DNA from: Plutella xylostella | Taxonomy: Eukaryota > Arthropoda > Insecta > Lepidoptera > Plutellidae | DNA length: 64,000 nt | Assembly: GCF_932276165.1 (NCBI RefSeq) | Contig: NC_063988.1 | Coordinates: forward strand, 9,548,001 to 9,612,000 | Direction of reading: 5' to 3' | Shown here: positions 31,484 through 41,225 of the stretch, one piece after another | Layout of the letters: each line of letters starts with the position of its first letter | Numbering within the stretch: the stretch's first letter is position 1 | The notes under the pieces: generated by a model | Seen by the model: the letters and a program-made list of their open reading frames with translations, nothing else | What the model was told of the DNA's origin: nothing | Databases searched by the model: none | Position numbers and translations under genes: made by a program

Positions 31484-34400
31484 TCATAGTAGTTCATTAG
31501 TGTTAGTCATAACGACATTATCGTTCGAGTCATCTTCATTTTCAGTAGTCTCTAAGTCATCGTCATTGTCGCTTTCATCTGATGTCGCAAAAGTAATCCA
31601 TTTTTTTAATGCATCAGCAGGGTAGACACTCTTGTATTTACGTTTTGAATGTCCATCTATGCTAGATACTTGATAACGATCGTTTTTAAGTACAGCGCTT
31701 ATCTTAAATGGTCCTCTAAATTTTGGTAATAGTTTTTTGCTTTTGCCGTTTGCTGGATAATTATGATTTGGAATCATTACAAGATCATTTAATTCAAAGA
31801 ACTTTGTGGGTGCTTTATTTAGATCATATCGAGTTTTCATAGCCTGTTGATTTTTCCTAATAGTTTCTGCAGCGGTTTCACGCGCTATACTTCGTGTTTC
31901 ATCTATAGTATTTTTAACCGATTCTGTCACCATATTCTCCTCATCACTGACAATCGGAGATGTAATTTTTTCTTTGTTTTCTGACTCAGAAACCAATGCA
32001 TTTTGAACTGCATTAAGGATTGGGCCCTCCGAAGGGTTGACGGTCCTATGCCCAAATACTATCTCTGACGGGGATAGACCAGTGCCTTTATTTTGAGTGT
32101 TATTTAAACTCCATTGCACGGAATTCACGTGACAATCCCAGTCTCGTTCATCCATGCCATGATTAGACGCTGCAAGGGACTCTAATATAGTACGGTTGTA
32201 CCTCTCAATTTGCCCATTAGCACGCGGCGTTGCTACCGCGTTCAGAATGTGTTTCGTCCCGATGGTTTTCATGTATTTACTAAATGTAGCAGAGGTAAAG
32301 CTTGTCCCCCTGTCAGATATAATAACTTTCGGGCATCCGATCATACTGAATATATCGACTAAGATCTTGATGGTGGTTTTACTCTTAAGATTTTTAACCG
32401 GCTTAATAAATATAAATTTGCTAAACCCGTCTATGATTCCTAAAATGTACGAATTACCGTTTCGGCTCCTGATAAACGGGCCCAGGTGGTCCATATGCAA
32501 CGTATGGAAAGGAATATTTGTTTTCGGAATCGGGTGCAGGTAGCCACTTTTTTTTGCAGTAGAGGTTTTGCTATACGCGCAATTTAGACATGCTGAGACA
32601 TACTTTCGAACGAATTTATTCATCTTAGGGAACCAATAATCTTTTTTCATTTTGTCCAGTGTCTTTTCTACTGAAAAGTGACCCGCTTCATCATGACTGA
32701 GCTGACACACACGCCACCGGGCGCCATTTGGTACAACCCATTTCAATTCATTGTTAATTTTTTTGTATATATTATTATCTTTAATTTCATAACTATCCAT
32801 GATGTCGCTAACCTCTTTACGGCCAGATTTAATAATTGAGGTAATCAATTTAATTTTCGGATCCGACATTTGGACAGATTGTAGCCATTCAGTAGTGGTT
32901 ACGTTCATGACCTCGAACTCACGTGTGTCTTCGTGATCGTCGTGATCGGTGCCTTGAAGAGGATTTCGGCTTAAAGCATCCACGTGCCGCATGCTTTCTC
33001 CGGGTCGATACTCAATACTAAAATTGTATTCTTGCAGTAACAACCACCATCGAGCAATTCGGGGCACTAAATCACGTTTGGTCAATGTGGTTCTAAGTGC
33101 GTTGCAGTCGGTGTATACCTTAAACGGAAGACCTATTAAGTATGTACGAAACTTTTTTAATGATAATACCACGGCCAGAGTTTCTAACTCGTATGAATGT
33201 AGGTGTTCTTCTTCTTTTGAGGTTTGCTTGCTGAAATATGCGACCGGTTTGAACGGAGAGATTAAGTCTGCCTTTTGCAGTAAAATTCCACCAACGCCAA
33301 GTTTACTTGCGTCACAATGTACCTCAGTAATATATTTCGGGTTGTACAGAGCAAGAATAGGCCTAGCAATCAAATTGGACTTTAACGTTTTGAAGGCGTC
33401 ATCTTGATCTTTTTGCCACTGCCAGGGAGTATTCGTCTTGGTAAGAACGGTTAACGGTTTTGCTATGCTAGCAAATCCGGGAATGAATCGGCGAAAGAAA
33501 CTTGCTAGTCCTACGAATTGCCTGACTTGGTGAACATTCGTAGGTGTTGGAAATGATGCCACCGCCTCAATTTTTCGGTTGCCCGGTCTAAGACCGTCAC
33601 TTGAAATTTCATAGCCTAGATAGTCGAGGTTTTTTTGAAAGAAATGACATTTCGCTATATTTAGTGTTAAACCGGCATTACGCAACGATGCAAGAATCTT
33701 TCGAAGTTTCAGCAGTCCCTCATCTATAGTTGATGCTGGGGATAATAAATCGTCCATATAAGGAATCGCTAACTCATACCTGTCTTTTCCAAGGGCCTTG
33801 TTTATCATATGCTGGAATACAGCTGGTGCATTGACAAGTCCAAACGGCATTCGCGTGTATTCGTAATGACCATCGGGAGTCACGAAGGCAGTTAAGTGTC
33901 TAGAGCTCTCTGCCATGGGGATTTGATAGTACCCAGATTTGAGGTCTAAGCTAGTGAAGTATGATTTACCACTAAGACGATCTAAAATATCATCTATTAC
34001 AGGCATTGGATATGAATCCTTAAAAGTTTTCTTATTTAATGCCCGATAATCAACGCATAGTCGGTAATCATTATTTTTCTTTTTTACAAGGACTATGGGA
34101 CTCGCGTATGATGAATTGGACTCTTGTATAATTTTTGTGTCAAGGAGCTCATTGATTAAGTCACGAACTATTAACCGTTCACTATAAGGTAATCTGTATG
34201 GTTTGTATGTAACTGGGGTGTCATCTTGCAGCTTAATATGCATTTGTGTAATGTTCGTAGTACCTAATTCGGTTAAATTTAAAGCAAAACAATCTCTAAA
34301 TTCGTTTAATAAGTCTAAAAGCATTCTTTTATGTTCATATGAAACGTCATTTCCTACGTTTAGCATGTCTATGGTAATAAGTCCTGGATCATTATTTTGG

Positions 34401-34924
34401 TCAGTCTGTGTAAAAGTAATTTTCCGTACCTCAAACTCTGGTGGTGGTTTTGTAGGAATTAATTCTGCTAGTGACGGTAAGCAATATACTCTCGCCACTA
34501 GTCTATTTTTCTTTAGAGTGACCGCACCACCTACAAAACTTATAACGGGTATATGGCTGATACCATCTTCAACGTAGTAAACTCCTGGCAAAATCATTAT
34601 TTCTTCTCCGATCTTGAAAGATGTGCTCCCAGGTATATAAATGTGACCAGTATAATTCTCATCACAACGTACTTTAATAGCTTGCATACCGTTAATAGAG
34701 ATGTCGTCCATAACGTGTATGTTAATTTTGTTAGCCTCTGATTTGTCCGAGTAGAGTACGAGACACGAGCTAGTCTTAAATACAACTATATCCTGAAGTT
34801 CAGTAACATTTTGACCAACAAGAATGTCTGTACTTAAAAATTCGTCTGGTACGACATAAGCTTGGACATTAACTTTAATGAAATCAAGGGTAAGGTCTAT
34901 ATCAACTTTTCCTATGGGTTGCAT
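31484..34924 (-). CDS. pol: Gypsy Pol: protease C-terminus, RT, RNase H, integrase
   Basis: The first Met is at 34924, but the frame is open to about 34965 and carries the C-terminal half of the protease (LPCIKGFAFG, then VPDEFLSTDILVG). RT motifs are LDLKSGYYQIPM, MPFGLVNAP and YMDD at residues 389-392. RNase H includes CDASKLGVGGIL (about 537). The integrase has the HHCC finger (HDEAGHF to CLNC, about 700-750) and a DDE triad at D812, D871 and E907 (35 residues apart), then a GPY/F-like module (KFRGPFKI). This order is diagnostic of Ty3/gypsy. The 1146 codons are unbroken. Expression depends on moving from the gag frame to this one. Confidence 0.92.
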   Translation of the reverse strand: MQPIGKVDIDLTLDFIKVNVQAYVVPDEFLSTDILVGQNVTELQDIVVFKTSSCLVLYSDKSEANKINIHVMDDISINGMQAIKVRCDENYTGHIYIPGSTSFKIGEEIMILPGVYYVEDGISHIPVISFVGGAVTLKKNRLVARVYCLPSLAELIPTKPPPEFEVRKITFTQTDQNNDPGLITIDMLNVGNDVSYEHKRMLLDLLNEFRDCFALNLTELGTTNITQMHIKLQDDTPVTYKPYRLPYSERLIVRDLINELLDTKIIQESNSSYASPIVLVKKKNNDYRLCVDYRALNKKTFKDSYPMPVIDDILDRLSGKSYFTSLDLKSGYYQIPMAESSRHLTAFVTPDGHYEYTRMPFGLVNAPAVFQHMINKALGKDRYELAIPYMDDLLSPASTIDEGLLKLRKILASLRNAGLTLNIAKCHFFQKNLDYLGYEISSDGLRPGNRKIEAVASFPTPTNVHQVRQFVGLASFFRRFIPGFASIAKPLTVLTKTNTPWQWQKDQDDAFKTLKSNLIARPILALYNPKYITEVHCDASKLGVGGILLQKADLISPFKPVAYFSKQTSKEEEHLHSYELETLAVVLSLKKFRTYLIGLPFKVYTDCNALRTTLTKRDLVPRIARWWLLLQEYNFSIEYRPGESMRHVDALSRNPLQGTDHDDHEDTREFEVMNVTTTEWLQSVQMSDPKIKLITSIIKSGRKEVSDIMDSYEIKDNNIYKKINNELKWVVPNGARWRVCQLSHDEAGHFSVEKTLDKMKKDYWFPKMNKFVRKYVSACLNCAYSKTSTAKKSGYLHPIPKTNIPFHTLHMDHLGPFIRSRNGNSYILGIIDGFSKFIFIKPVKNLKSKTTIKILVDIFSMIGCPKVIISDRGTSFTSATFSKYMKTIGTKHILNAVATPRANGQIERYNRTILESLAASNHGMDERDWDCHVNSVQWSLNNTQNKGTGLSPSEIVFGHRTVNPSEGPILNAVQNALVSESENKEKITSPIVSDEENMVTESVKNTIDETRSIARETAAETIRKNQQAMKTRYDLNKAPTKFFELNDLVMIPNHNYPANGKSKKLLPKFRGPFKISAVLKNDRYQVSSIDGHSKRKYKSVYPADALKKWITFATSDESDNDDDLETTENEDDSNDNVVMTNTNELL

Positions 34925-34944
34925 TTTTCCGAACGCGAAACCCT

Positions 34945-36354
34945 TTATACATGGTAAGTTATCATCATCATTTTTAATTCATTTACTACGCTATCTTTGA
35001 TAACAGTGCACTGACTCCCAAAGTCAATGAATGCACTCTTCGTTTTACCATTGACTTGTACAAGTTTATTGTATATGATGCCCGATTTTCTCTGGTCAGT
35101 AATACATTGTATTTGAACGTCAGTATTTTTGCTATCGATACTCTGGTTTGGACGAGCGCCTTCTGTCGTTCTATCTTTTCTGCAATATGAAGTCATATGT
35201 CCCATTCGACCGCATTTTAGGCACTTCTGTGGTGCTTTGCTGCAAATAGGGGCAAAATGACCACGGCCACCACAATTAAAGCAGATTCGATTATTAGGTA
35301 CATGTCTGTTATGGTTGGATGAATTATCATTTTGTTGAGGTGTGTGCATAGATCTTTTTATAGCAGCGGCAGCGTTAGGATGTTTTTCATCTTTGAAGAT
35401 TTTTACCGTAATACTGCGTAAATATCTTAGTAATTTGGTCGGGCTTTTAAAATTAGCCCCTTGAGCGTTTAGTTTGATGTTATGGTCAAATATGCCATGA
35501 ATTATGCAATCTACGGCTTCTTTTCCTTTGATGTTACAGTGACTGACTAATCGAGATTTATCGTAAAAGTACTCTTCCAGGCTCTCCTCCCTGCGGCTCT
35601 TCCTCGCTAACATTTCTGTTAGTCTCTCCGCATAATTACGATCATCGGGAAAATTCTGCAACAGTTTTCTTTGCCATTCTTTCCAAGTTAAGTTCACCGA
35701 AGTCAATCCATCGTACCATGTTCGAGCTATACCGGCCAATTTAGGTAAAGCGTGAAAAACTGTCTGTTTGTCGCTCCAGTTATAAATGGCTGCAGTCTCT
35801 TTAACTTTCTTAATCCAAGCCTTAGTAGATTGCGCCCTCTGGCTAGGGTCGAATTTAGGTATAACTTCATGAGCACCAGCATAAGAGTTTCTTCCGTTGC
35901 TAATTGCATCAATAAATCGTTCCATCATGCTGGTGTTATGAGACCGTCCTTGACTTGGACGTGCCTCTCGCTTGCGATATCTTGAGCTGGAACGTCTTGC
36001 TTTTGATCGCGACCGATGTGAGGAGAAAGACTCACTGCTTCGAGAACTATCTGAGCTCTTGGTACTCGGACTCGTAGAATGTCTCGCCTCGTATTTGTGT
36101 TCCCGGTGCTGCTTGTGAGAGCCACGAGCGCGGGATCGACTCCTTCCTCTGCGCCTACTCGGAGTATGTACGGAGCTCGAACGGGTGTGTCTGCGTCGCC
36201 TATGCGGTCTGTTGTGGCGAGACCTAGATCTCGAGCGGGATGGTCGTGACCTACTACAACGCCGCTTAGTAAAGGGGGATTCCAGTGGATCGTAACTTTT
36301 CCTTTTTCTTCTTTCTTCCGTAATAGGTGGAGTACAATTACTATCATCAGACAT
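34945..36354 (-). CDS. gag: Gypsy Gag with zinc knuckles and protease N-terminus
   Basis: It starts at ATG 36354, 36 nt after the LTR. Residues about 25-150 are extremely Arg/Ser-rich, like SR proteins. A capsid-like helical segment follows (about 150-320), then two CCHC knuckles, CFNCGGRGHFAPIC and CLKCGRMGHMTSYC (358-391). At residues 443-446 the protease active-site motif reads IDFG where aspartic proteases normally have DTG or DSG. The ORF stops at 34945 inside the protease, whose remainder is in the pol frame. The switch point is an AAAAA run near 34970. Gag packages RNA; the SR-like tail is unusual. Confidence 0.85.
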   Translation of the reverse strand: MSDDSNCTPPITEERRKRKSYDPLESPFTKRRCSRSRPSRSRSRSRHNRPHRRRRHTRSSSVHTPSRRRGRSRSRARGSHKQHREHKYEARHSTSPSTKSSDSSRSSESFSSHRSRSKARRSSSRYRKREARPSQGRSHNTSMMERFIDAISNGRNSYAGAHEVIPKFDPSQRAQSTKAWIKKVKETAAIYNWSDKQTVFHALPKLAGIARTWYDGLTSVNLTWKEWQRKLLQNFPDDRNYAERLTEMLARKSRREESLEEYFYDKSRLVSHCNIKGKEAVDCIIHGIFDHNIKLNAQGANFKSPTKLLRYLRSITVKIFKDEKHPNAAAAIKRSMHTPQQNDNSSNHNRHVPNNRICFNCGGRGHFAPICSKAPQKCLKCGRMGHMTSYCRKDRTTEGARPNQSIDSKNTDVQIQCITDQRKSGIIYNKLVQVNGKTKSAFIDFGSQCTVIKDSVVNELKMMMITYHV

Positions 36355-36375
36355 GTTGCGATCGGTGAGCTGGTC

Positions 36376-36389
36376 TTTTCACTTCTGAA
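36376..36389 (-). promoter_or_regulatory. Candidate primer binding site
   Basis: Just inside the 5' LTR the minus strand reads TTCAGAAGTGA. The TCAGAAGTG core resembles tRNA-Leu-type primer sites reported for some insect gypsy elements (from memory, unverified). The leader between LTR and gag ATG is only 36 nt. Confidence 0.4.
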
Positions 36390-36390
36390 T

Positions 36391-36675
36391 TATTAATTTA
36401 AACACCTTAGTTACTCACTTACACTTTATTTAAACTTTTTAAACAGTAACAAAGCTTATTTATCAGTAATTCACATGCACATTTGTAACAATTGTAACTT
36501 CGAACCGCCATTCCCTATTCATATTTTTTCTGAACCCTACTTTTTTAATCCTGTGTTGCCAGTATCGTCTTTAATCATGTGTTGTAAGCGACAAAAATGC
36601 ACAAAATAATTATAACATATTTAAAAATATTGGAAAATAACAACAATTTTTAGCAAAGGAATAGTTTAGCTAACA
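36391..36675 (-). repeat. Gypsy 5' LTR (285 bp)
   Basis: On the minus strand it runs from TGTTAGCTAAAC to GTTTAAATTAATA, so it starts with TG but does not end in CA. It contains a TATAAT-like element and, near the 3' end, AATAAA, suiting promoter and polyadenylation roles. It is flanked outside by CTAG. Confidence 0.92.
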
Positions 36676-36744
36676 CTAGGGACGAAAAAACTTTCTTTTA
36701 TCCAACTATTCAGGTAAGTTCTGCCTACTTCCAGAGTGTGAGTA

Positions 36745-37677
36745 ATGAAAAACATAATTACAGACGGAATCGAATATGCTAGTGTCACGTTTCTCATTAA
36801 TTTTATTGAATCACGCCATGCTGATGACCTTCAATTATATCTTGCCTGTTTGCCAGGGGATTCTGTGCCAACCGTGAACAAAATTAATGAGGACTTGGAG
36901 CGGATAGTAGATTGGTCCAATAAAAACTGCTTGCTTCTTAATCCGACTAAATCTAAATTTATGATATTAGGCTCAAAAAAACAAATACTGGGAATAAAAA
37001 ATTACGATCCTAACATAAAAGTTAACGGCACAAGTGTTGAAGAAGTTACTGAGGCCCGTAATCTTGGCGTACTCTTTGATCAAAACCTTCGCTTTGAGAA
37101 ACACATTCTTAACGTTGTTAGAAGCTGTTTTTACAAACTCAAAGTGCTATACAAAATAAGACCGTACATTAGTGAAAAGCTGCGTATTCAGCTGTGTGAA
37201 GCACTAGTTTTATCAAAGTTAAACTACGCAGACACTGTCTACGGACCCTGTCTGTATGTTAAAACGCAGAACCTCATTCAAAGAGTCCAAAATGCTTGTG
37301 CACGTTTTTGTTTTAATATACCTCCTCGTGCTCATGTGACCCCATTTTTGAACAGTTCAAATTTATTAAAATTATCAAGTAGAAGAAAGCTTCATTTCGC
37401 TACCCTATTATTTGGGGTTGTTAGAGGTGAAACCCCTGAGTATCTTTACAAGAAACTCACATGGTCACATCAGTTTAATAAGCATAACACTAGGGCCTCC
37501 TCCTATCTACTCATTACCCCTGACTTCAGAAGCGCAGCATTTAGATGTAGTTTCCGATACGCAGCCTGTAAATGTTGGAATAATCTCCCCCCTCCCATTC
37601 GCGACCTAAAAAGACAAAGCACCTTTAAGCACAGACTCAAAACACACCTGATCTTGTTACAAAAGTTGCAGTCATGA
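36745..37677 (+). pseudogene. LINE-3: 5'-truncated non-LTR RT C-terminal fragment
   Basis: Recognisable homology starts at HADDLQLY (normally YADD, about 36817) and continues through LLLNPTKSKFMILG, EARNLGVLFDQNLRF, LCEALVLSKLNYADTVYG and FRYAACKCWNNLP to the end, so this is the thumb and C-terminal region of a CR1/Jockey-group RT. The finger and endonuclease regions are absent. The first 25 codons after ATG 36745 are probably flanking sequence. The catalytic Tyr is replaced by His, and the fragment cannot work alone. Confidence 0.82.
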
Positions 37678-38219
37678 AGTATTCCATGAGTACCTACATC
37701 TTTTTGAGTTTGGTTAATGCCTATATAATATAATATGTATGTGCCTACACAAAATGTTAGACCTACCCTTAAATCTAAATGTATAATTTTTGTTTCACTG
37801 TTTATTATTGTTGTTTCACTGTTTATATTGTTGTTTCACTGTTTATAGTGTTGTTTCACTGTTTATAATATCTTTTATTGTAGTACCTAACTAACACTTG
37901 TTTGTTCACTTACTTGTTTGTTTATTTTTTGTTTGTATGCTTTGTAATTGGTTAATTCAAACGATCGCACTCCTAATCTACGGCGTTCCGTTCGCAAAGG
38001 ATCCAGCTGAAAACCAGCGCTATAGTCCCCGGGATTATAGCACATGCTGAGTCTGGAGTCCTTTTCGACACTGAGCAGCAACTAGCACGTAGTGTACCCT
38101 ACCTACTAATTTATTAATATTTATTTTTCTAGTAATTAAGTATTTTTGTTACCTGTTTTACTGTCCATGTTGTTGTTTTTGTGTCGAATAAAGTTTTTCT
38201 ATTCTATTCTATTCTATTC
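37678..38219 (+). repeat. LINE-3 3' UTR, 21-bp repeats and CTATT tail
   Basis: Four units of a 20- to 21-bp repeat containing TTGTTTCACTGTTTAT lie at about 37790-37872. AATAAA is at 38187-38192, followed by CTATT x4 (38200-38219). This confirms an intact 3' end despite the 5' truncation. Confidence 0.75.
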
Positions 38220-38305
38220 CATCTGTAAATATAAAATACAAAATCCAACTGATCTACTGTTAATGATGGCAACATCATAAAGGTTGCTTTTCCATCAGAT
38301 ATAGA

Positions 38306-38570
38306 TAGATAGATAATTCTTTATTGCACACAAACACAGAAATTACAATTAAATATACACAACATAGACGGTACAAATGGCGGCCTTATTACTAAGAGTA
38401 ATTTCTTCCAGAGTACCTCGGATATGTGCATTGCTAAGGATGCCGTTGATATCCACCAATCATATTCATTGTTCCACATAGCATAGCACTGGTGGAAATG
38501 GATTTCTTTCACATCATAGCTGCATAGCACTTTTCAGGTGGGTAGGCAGGACCTATTTAGTTGGCTGCGA
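38306..38570 (-). mobile_element. LINE 3' end fragment
   Basis: On the minus strand the stretch ends with AATAAAGAATTATC and a (TATC)n tail. Its body (GGCCGCCATTTGTACC) resembles the neighbouring fragment. No coding part survives. Confidence 0.55.
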
Positions 38571-38577
38571 TTATAAT

Positions 38578-38720
38578 TACAATACAATACAATAAACTTT
38601 ATTTGCACCAAGAACAAAAATTACAAAAAAAATAATTAAAAATAAAACAGTACAAAGAGGCGGCTTTATTGCTTATAGCAATCTCTACCAGACAACAAAT
38701 TACGTGCTTAGTCTAACTAA
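38578..38720 (-). mobile_element. LINE 3' end fragment, related to the one at 38306
   Basis: On the minus strand it reads GCCGCCTCTTTGTACTG and ends in AATAAAGTTTATTGTATTG with a (TTGTA)n tail, suggesting two insertions of related families side by side. Confidence 0.55.
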
Positions 38721-39302
38721 CAAACTCATTATTTGAAAAAAATGAATATATACCGTTTGTTAATTTGACAAGGTACAAAAGTGCATTAGCTGCCAACTTC
38801 AGAACTAGTTGTTAGAACTATAGTCTGAATGCCTTACCTCTGAAAGAAATAAAGGATATTAATTAAGTCCAGTTAGTAAAATAAAATTCAAACAAACATT
38901 TCTCACTTCACTCCGGCTGCAGTCAGAAAATAAACTATAAGTTGCTAATCCCCCGAGAACGACGGTCATACTTAATTAATGTACATACCTGCCCGCTGCA
39001 AGTTCATTATTAAACATGTACCTTAGGGGCCACTCTAGTTTAACGAAATACGGAATTTCGTGCTGCATTTCATGCAACATAAAACAGGTGTCACAAAAGA
39101 GGTATAATAAGCCGAAAGACCGTGACTCAGGGGGTTATTGTAAACAAATTTAGTTTTACTACATTTGAAAAATCAAACAATGTCCGCACGATTAGAATTT
39201 TTTGACCGACTCACCATTGAGGTAAATAGATAGAAATAAATATAGTTTTGCTTCGTTTTTAAATTCCATTATTCTCTACGAAAGTCAAACAATCTGTGTC
39301 GC

Positions 39303-39563
39303 GAGCATAGGATTCGATACTATTTTCGAATCTATACGAAGGGTCACTTTTACCAAACGCTAAACGTATTTAAATCAAATTTTAAATACATTTTATACTA
39401 ACTGACAGACGTATAACAGGCTACTAAATACGTTTAGCGTTTGGTGAAATTCCACCTAACATATGGAAAAAACAAAATGTCACTTTTGGAACTAACTTTG
39501 CCTTATTTTTGACAGTGACAGTTGACGATACGCAACGTTAACGGAGGATCGAAACTTGTGCTC
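39303..39563. mobile_element. MITE family 4, copy b
   Basis: Same as 24255-24517 apart from scattered substitutions and small indels; GAGCATAGGATTCGA starts it and GTGCTC ends it. The right terminus has diverged (GATCGAAACTTGTGCTC). Confidence 0.75.
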
Positions 39564-39888
39564 ACGACTCTGGTCAATATGGGGGAATCTGTTTACGATA
39601 AAGGCCTTAAAATAAACGCAAGATAATTTATTTAGCTTAGCAACGTTAAAACATATTTTTTATATTTCTCGGCGGAACGCGAGTAACTTGACCAAACTTA
39701 AATTGATCTCTGGTAACCAAGGCTTACTTTGAATAATCAATTAACTACCCAGTTAGGTCATTACAATAGGTGATAATATACAACTTATATTTTATCTATG
39801 GTTTCAATTAAGTGGTAGGTTTAGAAGCTTGAAAACATCTGACAGTCGACTTAGCCGACAACTTCAGTGGATTGTGTTCATTCAAAAA

Positions 39889-39993
39889 CGGCGATATGGT
39901 TCGCGACCTATCACGTGAGTACAAATTTGCAGCAAAAGGGGGTGACTCACTTGCGAGTCACCTCTGACTACCCCTTCGGGGATTACAGTCGTC
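39889..39993 (+). mobile_element. SINE-like fragment (CCCCTTCGGGGATTACAG core)
   Basis: Shares GGCGATATGGTTCGC, ACCTATCACGTGAGTACAAA and GACTACCCCTTCGGGGATTA with the inverted copy at 51069-51176. It lacks a tRNA-like head. Confidence 0.6.
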
Positions 39994-40938
39994 AGCATAT
40001 GGAATTTTAGCGCTGCATTCCACTTATAGATTGAATAAGCGTGTCCTTAAAATAAATCTTTTAACTAAACGCAGTAGATACAGTTTTATTAGGTAAAATA
40101 AAATTAAAAATCTTAATTCTAAACATTTTGCTTAAGTTTGGTAGTGGTCGAGTAATATTAGCTTTTAAGATTGTTATCCGGGCCCCCTACACAAGCTGTC
40201 AACTTGGAAGGCAACAAACCCGCTGTTTTACTACAGCCTTCAAATAAATACACCAAACATTATGTAGGCTTCATATTTTTTCTGCCGAAGACGCATAAAG
40301 TAAAGATGAAATATAACCGAGAAGGGCCGAACGGTGGTTGCTCATGGGACAATGGCCCGCTTCTCACTATAGAAATACGAATTCAAATTCTAATCCAGCA
40401 ATATGATAATACACTCACGTATAATTATTATTAAACATTTATTTCCAGATATATCATCCATAGTAAATTAGTAAAACATGTCAAAAAAATTGTTAGTCAA
40501 AATATAAAAATCATAAGTAGGTACATGCAAAAATTAAATTAAATCAGATCAGAAATAATAAATAAATATACTTCAATGTCATTTTAAATGTGAAATAAAT
40601 TGGATTAAATAATATAAAATAATGAGACTCTATGACACATGACAAATAACAAATAAAATTTTGTAAATATTTACAAAAACGTATATTTATCGTCTCAGAG
40701 TGCAAGAAACCAAATTTAAAGTGCCCAGTTGTAATCCTCAAAAAATAAAATCTATAATAGAGCCGATTTTTCGAAAGTGAAAACACTAGGAGTGCACCGA
40801 GTGGCTAGTGGCTAGTGTGGTAGTGTGAGACCCGCGGCTGATCGAAGACTCGTGATCCTCACCTTCGTTATTACGACCTAAGGCACAGCGACACATTTGT
40901 TCCTTGAAACATTACAAATATACTTTCCAGTGATAAAA

Positions 40939-41225
40939 ATGTCCAAATCACATCACGGCCGTAAAGTGATGAGTGATATAAGACGATCTCATAATTATAA
41001 TATATCATCATTATCACCTTAGAACTGCTGATAATGCTGATCCTTATAACATGTACTTACTAGGATATAACTATTTTAGTCCATAGAGATATAATATACT
41101 TAGATATAATTATTAGTCTTTCTTAAGGGCCTGTTTTCTAAATTATTTATTGGATGAATTTATGTAAATGTATGATTTATTTAAATAAGAGGTTTCATAT
41201 TTACTTGATGACGAATTAATTTGCA
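40939..41225 (+). other. Probable 5' UTR of the endonuclease-RT element
   Basis: A 27-codon ORF starts at ATG 40939 upstream of the main ORF; I cannot tell whether it is translated. The region 40780-40940 is GC-richer than its surroundings, but the element's 5' boundary was not found. Confidence 0.35.

Larger units (their letters stand above)
24823..36675 (-). mobile_element. Ty3/gypsy LTR retrotransposon with a nested LINE in its 3' LTR
   Basis: The element reads on the minus strand: 5' LTR 36391-36675, gag, pol, then a 3' LTR split into 24823-24891 and 30083-30298 by a LINE. Both LTRs total 285 bp and I saw no differences between them. CTAG flanks the element (24819-24822, 36677-36680) as a 4-bp target duplication. 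Without the LINE and its 5-bp duplication it would be about 6.66 kb. No envelope-like ORF exists downstream of pol. Confidence 0.92.
38721..40938. other. Non-coding stretch between LINE-3 and the endonuclease-RT element
   Basis: Contains MITE family 4 copy b and a SINE fragment at 39889-39993. A fragment like MITE family 2 (TTGACAAGGTACAAAAGTG, about 38767) is also present. No gene. Confidence 0.4.

Noticed and set aside
31484..36354. Possible endogenous retrovirus with envelope
   Set aside because: There is no third ORF between pol and the 3' LTR, only a tandem repeat and non-coding sequence, so it is an LTR retrotransposon without env.
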